The translations under genes and the position numbers were made by a program. A stretch of 11,225 nt of DNA from Ornithomonoglobus_A sp045537455 (GTDB lineage: Bacteria; Bacillota; Clostridia; UBA1381): assembly GCA_045537455.1 (NCBI GenBank), contig JAZSPM010000077.1, positions 1-11,225 of the forward strand. The letters are read 5' to 3'. Shown piece by piece: positions 1-6,156 of the stretch; the first letter of the stretch is position 1; every line of letters starts with the position of its first letter. The notes below the pieces were generated by a model, which was not told where the DNA came from, searched no databases, and saw only the letters and a program-made list of their open reading frames with translations.

Positions 1-1
1 T

Positions 2-85
2 TGCGGCGAGGCTTTGTTTGTTGCAGAAGTTAATCCTGAAGATTTATATTCGGTAATTCCAATTTCTACTCCATTTTTCCTATAA
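2..85 (+). CDS. C-terminal fragment of a gene running in from the left, possibly PL8-like
   Basis: An open frame enters from the window edge and stops at TAA 83-85, giving 27 residues. The other forward frame checked (frame 1) stops at position 33. The tail contains N-P-E-D-L-Y-S-V followed by eight more residues. The protein encoded at 1438-2352 ends N-D-K-N-L-Y-S-V, preceded by a similar run of small and hydrophobic residues. This suggests, but does not prove, that the truncated gene encodes a related protein whose C-terminal beta domain resembles polysaccharide lyase family 8. It is too short for a firm family call. No clear rho-independent terminator follows it. Confidence 0.45.
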   Translation, partial: CGEALFVAEVNPEDLYSVIPISTPFFL

Positions 86-120
86 TTTGTACAGACTTGT
101 GAAAAAATCAAAATCAGTAA

Positions 121-140
121 AACCCTTGACATAAAGGGTT
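121..140. promoter_or_regulatory. Inverted repeat overlapping the -35 box (candidate operator)
   Basis: AACCCTT (121-127) and AAGGGTT (134-140) form a perfect 7-bp inverted repeat with a 6-nt spacer. The -35 hexamer (126-131) lies inside it. A dimeric regulator bound here would compete with RNA polymerase. No T-tract follows on the plus strand, so it does not look like a terminator for the upstream gene. The cognate regulator is unknown. Confidence 0.4.
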
Positions 141-155
141 AAAAAGTGTTATAAT
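126..155 (+). promoter_or_regulatory. Sigma-A type promoter of the five-gene run
   Basis: A perfect -35 box TTGACA (126-131) and a perfect -10 box TATAAT (150-155) are separated by 18 nt. Transcription should start near 162, leaving a leader of about 80 nt before the ATG at 242. The start codon is preceded by a strong site AAGGAG at 226-231. No other convincing promoter is seen before pyrE, so this one may serve genes from 242 to 4493. Confidence 0.75.
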
Positions 156-169
156 AAGTTATAAAATTG

Positions 170-188
170 TCAGAGGTGTATTCTCTGA
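170..188 (+). other. Small hairpin near the 5' end of the leader
   Basis: TCAGAG (170-175) and CTCTGA (183-188) can pair around a 7-nt loop, with a possible extra G-U pair (169/189). It starts about 8 nt after the predicted transcription start, so it may stabilise the 5' end of the operon mRNA. No T-tract or known riboswitch pattern was recognised. Confidence 0.3.
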
Positions 189-241
189 TAAAAAATCGGA
201 TAAAGAATTTATAATATAAACAACAAAGGAGATTTTTAATT

Positions 242-1423
242 ATGAAAAAAATTATAAGTCTAATTGTAGCGGCTTTTATGGCTGCTCAGATGATACCTGT
301 TGCATTTGCAGCACCGGCATTGCCGACACTTAAGGAATGGGGAAACGATGAAAACGGATTACTTCCGTCTGAGTTTGCATTTATAATTAACGAAAACGAC
401 TCGGAATTATCATATAAGTTTTCACTTTACAAAGATAATTCATTGGTTCATGCTCAGATTTCAAGGTTTCACGGCGATAATGTAATGGGTGACGATTTTA
501 AGGATTTCGGTGAAGAGATAGTTGAAAATGGCTCAGGAAATTACAGCATTAAAATAGGTACTCTTGAAAAGTCAGAAGATGACTACGGTGACTATGATAA
601 TACTACTGATATTCCTGTATTGGAAGAAACTGAAATGTCAGAGGTTTTCAAATATACTGCTCCGACAAAAAAATATCACACACCTACAGACTTAAAAATC
701 ACTGACAATGTTTTAAGCTATAAATACAGAAACGACGAAAGAACATGGCATGACGTGGATTGTTATGTTCAGTATCCTGACGGAGAAGAGTTTTTCTTCC
801 ATGGCAGAGGCGGAGGTAGCTACAAGGAAGTAGATATTACAGAGTTTATTGAAAAATTCAGTGTCAGAGTGGATAGTATTGAAAAACGTGATCCTGTAAA
901 ATATGACAGAACAAAAGCAAAAATGTTAATAAAGGTTGTTGTAAGACCTTTAAATGTTCTTTCAGCAGCACCAAGCGATGCGGCATTAATTTATGTAGAC
1001 GGTGTCGTTGCTGAACCAAAAGAAGAACCTGCAGAACCTCAGGCAACACCAGAAACAGAAGCTGATGCAGAACCAACTATAACAGTAACATACGACGGTT
1101 CACCTATAGAGTTTGATCAGCCTCCTGTTATTGAAAACGGCAGAACCTTAGTTCCGTTAAGAGCAATCTTTGAAACACTTGGTGCTACTGTTGAATGGGA
1201 TGGCGAAACACGCTCGATTGCCGCAAGAAAAGGTGGTACTATTATAAGATTAACTGTTGACAGTACAAAAGCAACAGTTAACGGAGAACAGGTTGGTCTT
1301 GATGTTCCTGCTAAGGTTATAAACGACAGAACTCTTGTTCCTGTAAGATTCATTGCAGACTGCTTCGGCGTTAATGTGGAATGGGATCAGGAAACACTGA
1401 CAGTAATACTTACAAGCAACTAA
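242..1423 (+). CDS. Exported protein with C-terminal copper amine oxidase N-terminal ('stalk') domain
   Basis: Encodes 393 aa. Residues 1-23 form a signal peptide (MKK, hydrophobic core, cleavage after AFA), so the protein is secreted. Residues about 28-250 are two stretches of beta-rich sequence (about 30-140 and 147-240) that could be Ig- or FN3-like domains, but I do not recognise a family with confidence. A linker rich in Pro, Glu and Ala (256-278) leads to a classic stalk domain (PF07833 type, 279-391). Its hallmark motifs occur twice: GRTLVPLRAIFETLGATVEW (300-319) and DRTLVPVRFIADCFGVNVEW (362-381). Such domains are common in exported clostridial proteins and are thought to mediate surface or carbohydrate association; they imply no amine oxidase activity. 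It is the first gene of the run, starts at an ATG 10 nt after AAGGAG, and lies 14 nt before the PL8-like gene. Confidence 0.85.
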   Translation: MKKIISLIVAAFMAAQMIPVAFAAPALPTLKEWGNDENGLLPSEFAFIINENDSELSYKFSLYKDNSLVHAQISRFHGDNVMGDDFKDFGEEIVENGSGNYSIKIGTLEKSEDDYGDYDNTTDIPVLEETEMSEVFKYTAPTKKYHTPTDLKITDNVLSYKYRNDERTWHDVDCYVQYPDGEEFFFHGRGGGSYKEVDITEFIEKFSVRVDSIEKRDPVKYDRTKAKMLIKVVVRPLNVLSAAPSDAALIYVDGVVAEPKEEPAEPQATPETEADAEPTITVTYDGSPIEFDQPPVIENGRTLVPLRAIFETLGATVEWDGETRSIAARKGGTIIRLTVDSTKATVNGEQVGLDVPAKVINDRTLVPVRFIADCFGVNVEWDQETLTVILTSN

Positions 1424-1437
1424 AAGGAAACGCAATC

Positions 1438-2352
1438 ATGATTAATACATTAAAAACCCGACTGAAAAATTCATTTTGTTCATACGATAAAAACGAAATC
1501 CTGCAAATTCTTTCGTTGTTTAATAAAGACGGAAGCTTCAGAGATGTGGATTATTCAGACACAACAAGAGGAACATGGCTGACAAACCGTCATCTTGTGC
1601 ACACAAAAATTCTTGCGGAATGTAACAGTGACCCTGAAATCAAGGACAAGCTTTTAAAAACCGTTGATTTCTATAACGGAAAGCGAAGCAATCCTTACAG
1701 CGAATGCAATACCGCACATTGGATTTTAAAGTATATGACACATCACAGAGACGGATTTTATTCGGCTGTGAGAATGTCATCAAAAGATGTAAAAGGCGGC
1801 GACAGCAACGGCGTAGATGAAAATGATTTAATAAACGGTGAAAATGCTCTTGACGGATTTGGCGGTTACGGTGTATGCGTGTATATGCGTGACGGTATGG
1901 AATATGATGATATATTCCCTGTACTTGATTGGGGCTGTATGCCGGGAACAACCACTCCCGATGTTGAGCTTCCTTTAGGACTCGGAGTTCTTTCGGATAC
2001 CGAATTTGTCGGAAGTGTTTCCGACGGATTTTATGGGATTTCAGCGGCGGATTTTAAAAAGACATATACATATGATGGCGAAACAGTATCGTTTGGCGGA
2101 AAGAAAGCGTATTTCTTCTTTGATGAATGTGTTGTACACTTAGGTGCCGATTTATATTCAAATTCAGCAAAGGAATTTCATACAACATATGACCAGTGCC
2201 TTTTGAATGGTGATGTTCAGGCGGTTACATATAAAAATGCACTGTATGCGGTATTTTATAAAGCCGGCAGTGTGGAGTATAACGGTCAGACTGTTGAAGC
2301 CGACAATGCGTGCATGGTTATTTTAAATGATAAAAATCTATACTCTGTATAA
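1438..2352 (+). CDS. Condensed polysaccharide lyase family 8-like protein lacking the catalytic toroid
   Basis: Encodes 304 aa; PL8 enzymes are usually 650-1000 aa. Three PL8-like blocks are visible. Residues 30-60 (D-G-S-F-R-D-V-D-Y-S-D-T-T-R) resemble the first helices of the alpha/alpha toroid. Residues 100-257 resemble the central super-sandwich domain: H-R-D-G-F-Y-S-A-V-R-M-S-S, N-G-E-N, D-G-M, P-G-T-T (169-172), K-A-Y-F-F-F-D-E with H-L-G, and T-T-Y-D-Q. Residues 262-304 resemble the far C-terminal beta domain. Most of the toroid, which carries the catalytic Asn, His, Tyr and Arg in this family, should fall between about residues 80 and 92 and is missing. A second gap lies near 258-262. 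No signal peptide is visible, although family members act outside the cell. The frame is open throughout. The ATG at 1438 follows AAAAGGA at 1422-1428; an earlier in-frame ATG at 1381 overlaps the upstream gene and lacks such a site. It could be a domesticated binding protein, an in-frame decay product, or an assembly artefact. PL8 kinship is fairly sure, function unknown. Confidence 0.7.
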   Translation: MINTLKTRLKNSFCSYDKNEILQILSLFNKDGSFRDVDYSDTTRGTWLTNRHLVHTKILAECNSDPEIKDKLLKTVDFYNGKRSNPYSECNTAHWILKYMTHHRDGFYSAVRMSSKDVKGGDSNGVDENDLINGENALDGFGGYGVCVYMRDGMEYDDIFPVLDWGCMPGTTTPDVELPLGLGVLSDTEFVGSVSDGFYGISAADFKKTYTYDGETVSFGGKKAYFFFDECVVHLGADLYSNSAKEFHTTYDQCLLNGDVQAVTYKNALYAVFYKAGSVEYNGQTVEADNACMVILNDKNLYSV

Positions 2353-2397
2353 AAACAATATTTCGCTTGAAAAAATAAAATAAGAAAGGAATAAAAA

Positions 2398-3054
2398 ATG
2401 GCTGAAAAATATGGCACAGTGCCTCCGAAATTCACAAAAGCATGGTGGGGGTACTTTTGGGATTATTACAAAATTCACACGATTGTAATAGCATTTTTGA
2501 TTATCGCAGTTGTAACAACTGCGGTACAGTGTGCTACAAAGGAAAAATTTGATTTAACAATGACATACGCAGGAAAGCTTTCGTATGATACAGAAGCAAC
2601 AGAAAAGGTTGAGGCGTTGTGCGAGCCTTTCATTGAGGATGTGGACGCTAACGGAGAGAAGAACATATTTTTCCAGGTAATGACAATTTCGGGTGAAAAG
2701 GGCTTTGAGGAATACGATTACGCTCTTACAACGAAGCTTCAGCTTGAATATCAGCTGGAAAATTCCTTTATCTTTATGTATGACCAAAAACAGCTTGAGC
2801 CTATGATGAAGCTTGATTATGTAGATGAAATGTACGTTCCTGTTTCGGAATGGGCAGGCGATGTTGATGAAAGCAAGATTATAAAAGCACCTAACGGAAT
2901 AGGCTATGCAGTTGATATTTCAGACAGTAAGCTGTTCAATGATAACGGCATCTACTGCGAGGGTACATATTTAGCATTGAAGATGAACTTTAAGCCGGAG
3001 CAGGCTCCGGCATTTGAAAGCTCAAAGAGCATTGCAAAAGAAATTATAAAATAA
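2398..3054 (+). CDS. Single-span membrane protein of unknown function
   Basis: Encodes 218 aa. A cytoplasmic head of about 26 residues is rich in aromatics (AWWGYFWDYYK, 15-25). One membrane helix follows (about 27-45), then an outside domain of about 170 residues that looks soluble and mixed alpha/beta with many acidic residues. There is no cleavable signal peptide and no lipobox; the Cys at residue 45 sits at the end of the helix. I do not recognise the family. The Phe-Trp-x-Tyr-Tyr-Lys-x-His lead-in to a membrane helix occurs in small Firmicutes membrane proteins of unknown role. It starts at an ATG after AGAAAGGA and ends 12 nt before the sigma-factor gene, so the two are probably translated from one message. 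A regulatory link is possible, but the cytoplasmic head is short for a classic anti-sigma domain. Confidence 0.65.
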   Translation: MAEKYGTVPPKFTKAWWGYFWDYYKIHTIVIAFLIIAVVTTAVQCATKEKFDLTMTYAGKLSYDTEATEKVEALCEPFIEDVDANGEKNIFFQVMTISGEKGFEEYDYALTTKLQLEYQLENSFIFMYDQKQLEPMMKLDYVDEMYVPVSEWAGDVDESKIIKAPNGIGYAVDISDSKLFNDNGIYCEGTYLALKMNFKPEQAPAFESSKSIAKEIIK

Positions 3055-3066
3055 GGATTGATAGAT

Positions 3067-3804
3067 ATGGCAGTTGTAATGACGCAAAATGCCAAAACTG
3101 AATATGAGCTGTTTTCGGAATACCGTGATACACGTTCACCACAGGTTCGTGATGAGATTGTTGAAAAATATATCTATATTGCGGAAATCCTGTCACGGCG
3201 GTTTATAAACAAGGGTGTGGAATATGACGACATCTATCAGGTTGCGAGCATGGGCATTTTATATGCTGTAGAGCGTTTTGACCCTGACAGAGGCGTAAAG
3301 TTTCCGACCTTTGCAACACCTACTGTTCTTGGAGAAATCAGAAAGTATTTCAGGGACAAGGGGAGCTTTGTTAAAATTCCGAGAACTCTGTATGAGGTGT
3401 TCTATAAAGCGGAGCGTATCAGGCGTGCAAACGAGGAGGCTTCGCATCAGGAAATTGCCCGAATGCTTAATCTATCTGTGGAAACGGTTGAAGAAGCATA
3501 TTCTTTGGGCGATGCGGCGTTTATTAAATCACTTGAGGATGAGGCATATGCTGATGGTCAGATGAATCTGGGTAATGTGATAGGCTCGGAGGATGACAGA
3601 TTCCTTATGATTGAGAATAAGGATTTTGTACAGCGGTGCATGGATTCTCTTGAAGAAAAGGAACGTCAGTTCATAAAGCTCAGATATTACGAGAACAAAA
3701 GCCAGACGGCTGTTGCTCAGGAGCTTGGCATGACTCAGATGCAGGTTTCGCGATTTGAACGGAAGCTGTTGAAGGAATTAAGAGATTTATATTTTAATAA
3801 TTAA
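3067..3804 (+). CDS. RNA polymerase sigma factor of the SigB/SigF/SigG family
   Basis: Encodes 245 aa, a normal length for this sigma-70 group 3 family. Region 2 (about 29-99) includes the core-binding segment D-D-I-Y-Q-V-A-S-M-G-I (54-64) and the promoter-reading stretch ending T-V-L-G-E-I-R-K-Y-F-R-D-K-G (86-99), a signature of SigB/F/G proteins. Region 3 (about 106-160) has an HTH-like segment (S-H-Q-E-I-A-R-M-L-N-L). Region 4 (about 190-240) ends with L-G-M-T-Q-M-Q-V-S-R-F-E-R-K-L-L (220-235), the -35 recognition helix. It would direct polymerase to a stress, sporulation-like or surface regulon. The ATG at 3067 is chosen because AAGGA (3053-3057) lies 9 nt upstream; a TTG at 3058 touches that site. 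No anti-sigma kinase or SpoIIAA/RsbV-like partner is present in the window. Family is confident, the exact paralogue is not. Confidence 0.88.
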   Translation: MAVVMTQNAKTEYELFSEYRDTRSPQVRDEIVEKYIYIAEILSRRFINKGVEYDDIYQVASMGILYAVERFDPDRGVKFPTFATPTVLGEIRKYFRDKGSFVKIPRTLYEVFYKAERIRRANEEASHQEIARMLNLSVETVEEAYSLGDAAFIKSLEDEAYADGQMNLGNVIGSEDDRFLMIENKDFVQRCMDSLEEKERQFIKLRYYENKSQTAVAQELGMTQMQVSRFERKLLKELRDLYFNN

Positions 3805-3833
3805 TTATAAATAAAGAAGGGAAAGATATAACT

Positions 3834-4493
3834 ATGAATCAGACAAAAAAAGAATTTATTGAATTTATGATGGCTTCGGACGTACTTCGTTTCGGAAGCT
3901 TCGTAACAAAGAGCGGAAGAAACACTCCGTACTTTGTAAACACAGGTAACTACAAAACAGGTAAGCAGATTGCTGAGCTTGGTAAGTTCTATGCAAAGCT
4001 TGTTAAGGAAACAATCGGTGAGGAGTTTGACTGTATGTTTGGCCCTGCTTACAAGGGTATTCCTCTTGCAACAACAACGGCTGCTGCTCTTTATAACGAG
4101 TATAAGATTGACAAGCCGTATTTCTTTAACCGTAAGGAAGAAAAAGACCACGGCGAGGGCGGTTCATTGGTGGGCTACAAGCCTCAGAACGGCGACAGAG
4201 CTATTATTATCGAGGACGTTATAACAGCAGGAACAGCCGTACGTGAGACAATGCCTATACTAAAGGGTGCGGCTGATGTCAGTGTTGACCATATGTTTAT
4301 TTCAGTTAACCGTTGTGAGTTCGGTCAGAATCCTGAAAAAACAACTGTTATGGAGGTTATGGAGGAGTTTGGAATTAACGTTCATGCTATCGTAACAGTT
4401 GAGGATATTTATGAGTATCTGAAAGAAAATGGCGAATATGCCGATGTATTAAAGGGAATGGAAGAGTATATGGCAAAATATTGCGTATTATGA
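3834..4493 (+). CDS. pyrE: Orotate phosphoribosyltransferase
   Basis: Encodes 219 aa, a typical full length. The enzyme joins orotate and PRPP to give orotidine 5'-monophosphate and pyrophosphate, the fifth step of cytoplasmic pyrimidine synthesis. The PRPP-binding motif I-I-I-E-D-V-I-T-A-G-T-A-V is at 124-136. The flexible catalytic loop R-K-E-E-K-D-H-G-E-G-G is at 100-110. An N-terminal orotate-contacting segment (F-G-S-F-V-T-K-S-G-R-N-T-P-Y-F, 20-34) is also present. The start follows AAGAAGGGAAAG. It lies 29 nt after the sigma gene, apart from any other pyrimidine gene in the window, which is an unusual setting. No pyrimidine attenuator is obvious in the short gap, so it may be expressed from the upstream operon promoter. 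Confidence 0.93.
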   Translation: MNQTKKEFIEFMMASDVLRFGSFVTKSGRNTPYFVNTGNYKTGKQIAELGKFYAKLVKETIGEEFDCMFGPAYKGIPLATTTAAALYNEYKIDKPYFFNRKEEKDHGEGGSLVGYKPQNGDRAIIIEDVITAGTAVRETMPILKGAADVSVDHMFISVNRCEFGQNPEKTTVMEVMEEFGINVHAIVTVEDIYEYLKENGEYADVLKGMEEYMAKYCVL

Positions 4494-4499
4494 TTGTCA

Positions 4500-4522
4500 T
4501 GAGGGGATTTAGCATCCCCTCA
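4500..4522 (+). terminator. Hairpin just after pyrE, possible weak terminator
   Basis: TGAGGGGAT (4500-4508) and ATCCCCTCA (4514-4522) form a perfect 9-bp GC-rich stem with a 5-nt loop, starting 7 nt after the pyrE stop codon. No run of T follows, so it is not a textbook rho-independent terminator. It could act as a 3'-end stabiliser, a rho-assisted stop, or part of the adjacent repeat element. Confidence 0.4.
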
Positions 4523-4566
4523 AACTCCCCTGCTTTGGTGGTTGTTATTGCCGTTCCCAAAGGGAA

Positions 4567-4628
4567 TATATAAATTTTCACAGCTCAAACAAGCGACAGG
4601 CTGCAAACTCGCTGCTCAAATTTATATA
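4567..4628. repeat. Left internal foldback of the MITE-like element
   Basis: TATATAAATTT (4567-4577) pairs perfectly with AAATTTATATA (4618-4628). Flanking GGG (4562-4564) and CCC (4631-4633) can extend the stem with a small internal mismatch. Inside, AGCGA (4592-4596) and TCGCT (4609-4613) form a second stem. The result is a two-tier hairpin of about 70 nt, possible in DNA or RNA. Confidence 0.6.
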
Positions 4629-4719
4629 AACCCTTTTGTCACTGATATATTTGATAAGTTTAAAAAAATTTTGATTGACTTGTTTAATAAATGGCTATTT
4701 GTTCGGTGCGAAAAATCGA

Positions 4720-4805
4720 GAAAGCATTTCATATCTATGTTTCGATTTTTTTGTTGGGCACGCAACGTAGTGCCAAAAATCGGAATGTTGATATGATTTG
4801 CTTTC
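4720..4805. repeat. Right internal foldback of the MITE-like element
   Basis: Three nested pairs share one centre. GAAAGCATTTCATATC (4720-4735) matches GATATGATTTGCTTTC (4790-4805) at 14 of 16 positions. CGATTTTT (4743-4750) pairs with AAAAATCG (4775-4782). GGCAC (4757-4761) pairs with GTGCC (4770-4774). An extra AAAAATCGA at 4711-4719 could compete for pairing with TCGATTTTT (4742-4750), allowing two alternative folds. Confidence 0.6.
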
Positions 4806-4909
4806 GAGATTTTATCTATACTAAAGCAGAGATTAACAATATTCCCTTTGGGAATAGTAATTTTGTCTTACAAAATAAATATATAATATATGAAAGAAGG
4901 GATACATAT

Positions 4910-6100
4910 ATGAAATTTAAAAAATTATTTTGCGGACTTTTAACAGCAGGTATGCTTTTTGGCGTATCGGCATTTGCAGAAGGTGAGGTCATTTCTGTAA
5001 TGGTTGACAATGAGGCGGTTACTTTTGACCAGCAGCCGGTCATTATTGACGGGAGAACTCTTGTTCCTATCCGAGCCGTATTTGAAAAAGCCGGAGCATC
5101 TGTTGAATGGGATCAGGATGCACTGACCGCAACCATCAAAAATAAAAAGAATACAGTTACAATAAGCCCGAATAATAATGTTATGTACAAGAACGGAAAT
5201 GCAGTAGAGATTGACGTTCCCGCACAGACAATAAACGACAGAATTTTAATTCCCGTAAGAGCAATTTCGGATGCACTTGATTTCGGTGTTACATGGAACG
5301 GCTATCAGAACACTGTTCTTATAGCAACAAACAACAAGCCTTACCGTCCGTTCTCAGCCTCAAAGAGAGGCTTCAGAGAAGTTTCTGCCATTGCGGATTT
5401 TTATGTTGACGGTTCATGCGTGAACAGCTCGGCTGATTTGAACGGCGACGGCATAAATGAGGTTGTTTCTTTTACAGAAGCTCTTGAAACCTATAATTCA
5501 GAATCACCGTTGCTTGTAATAAATGATGTGGATTATACAGCTATGATTGAAAAGGACTTTATTGGTATACAGTCATTTGCTGTTATAAGTGCAGACGGAA
5601 CAAACAAACAGGTTGTTATTACAGGTAGTGAGGGTGGCGTGAATTGTGCGCATTTCTATACATATAATGGAAAGACTCTTGTTGATTTAGGTGATAACCC
5701 TGTTATAAGCTTCGGCGAAAAGCTTCTGTTTGATGAAGCTTCATATATTATATCAGACCTGCACGGTATATGCTTTACTGATATAATGATTACAGGTAGC
5801 TTCTATAAGCTTGAAAATGGCGGTTTAAAATATTACAAGCTTGCAAAAGCAGAAGAAATTGCACCGAGAGTTCTTAAAAAGATATATAAGGACAGTGTTG
5901 CATTCATCAAGATTCAGACTGATAATTTTGAACCGGGTACATACAAGTATCTTAAAGACTATGATATGATAACATCATCTTCAATTCAATATTTGAATCT
6001 TCTGGAAATGTATGTTGATTCCAAATCGCCTGACAGGGTAGAGTTCTTTGTTGAATTAGAGGATGGGGAAAAGGCTGTTCTTATTCCATATAGACCGTAA
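4910..6100 (+). CDS. Exported protein: N-terminal stalk domain plus C-terminal FG-GAP-like domain
   Basis: Encodes 396 aa. The signal peptide is residues 1-23 (cleavage after AFA). A complete stalk domain (copper amine oxidase N-terminal family, 27-139) follows at once, with both hallmark motifs: GRTLVPIRAVFEKAGASVEW (48-67) and DRILIPVRAISDALDFGVTW (110-129). The C-terminal 250 residues contain D-L-N-G-D-G-I-N-E-V (176-185), a Ca-loop typical of FG-GAP/VCBS blades, then beta-rich sequence. A folded extracellular binding domain is likely; no catalytic motif was recognised. The domain order is the reverse of the protein at 242-1423, where the stalk is C-terminal. The ATG at 4910 follows AGAAGGG and starts the signal peptide. 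The frame is open back to 4691, but that extension lies in the repeat element and would bury the signal peptide. It precedes the SLH gene by 56 nt, so the two are probably co-transcribed. Confidence 0.82.
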   Translation: MKFKKLFCGLLTAGMLFGVSAFAEGEVISVMVDNEAVTFDQQPVIIDGRTLVPIRAVFEKAGASVEWDQDALTATIKNKKNTVTISPNNNVMYKNGNAVEIDVPAQTINDRILIPVRAISDALDFGVTWNGYQNTVLIATNNKPYRPFSASKRGFREVSAIADFYVDGSCVNSSADLNGDGINEVVSFTEALETYNSESPLLVINDVDYTAMIEKDFIGIQSFAVISADGTNKQVVITGSEGGVNCAHFYTYNGKTLVDLGDNPVISFGEKLLFDEASYIISDLHGICFTDIMITGSFYKLENGGLKYYKLAKAEEIAPRVLKKIYKDSVAFIKIQTDNFEPGTYKYLKDYDMITSSSIQYLNLLEMYVDSKSPDRVEFFVELEDGEKAVLIPYRP

Positions 6101-6156
6101 GATTGGCATATAAAATGTTTTCTGTCTTTATCAAAAAAAGCTTAAGGAGTTTGAAA

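Larger units (their letters stand above)
4554..4854. mobile_element. MITE-like element with perfect 16-bp terminal inverted repeats
   Basis: TTCCCAAAGGGAATAT (4554-4569) is repeated as its exact reverse complement at 4839-4854. The 301 bp enclosed hold no convincing gene but contain two large foldbacks (4567-4628 and 4720-4805). Each terminal repeat is itself a small palindrome (TTCCC-AAA-GGGAA). Short size, lack of coding capacity and inverted ends match a non-autonomous miniature element or a large dispersed palindromic repeat. No clear target-site duplication is seen at the edges, and the transposase family is unknown. It fills most of the 416-nt gap between pyrE and the next gene. Whether it recurs in the genome cannot be judged from one copy. 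Confidence 0.6.

Noticed and set aside
864..1353. Minus-strand open frames antisense to the first stalk-domain gene
   Set aside because: They are shadows: low-complexity products, no ribosome sites, and fully covered by a well-supported gene.
1381..1437. Earlier start for the PL8-like gene
   Set aside because: It overlaps the end of the stalk-domain gene and has no ribosome site; the ATG at 1438 has AAAAGGA upstream.
4863..4887. TTGTCT and TATAAT as a promoter for the gene at 4910
   Set aside because: The spacer is only 13 nt and transcription would start inside the ribosome binding site.
4691..4909. In-frame 73-codon N-terminal extension of the stalk protein at 4910
   Set aside because: It lies largely in the foldback of the repeat element, lacks a ribosome site and would place a clear signal peptide inside the protein.
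4494..4909. CRISPR array or tRNA in the repeat-rich gap
   Set aside because: There are no regularly spaced direct repeats and no cloverleaf; the symmetry is that of inverted repeats.
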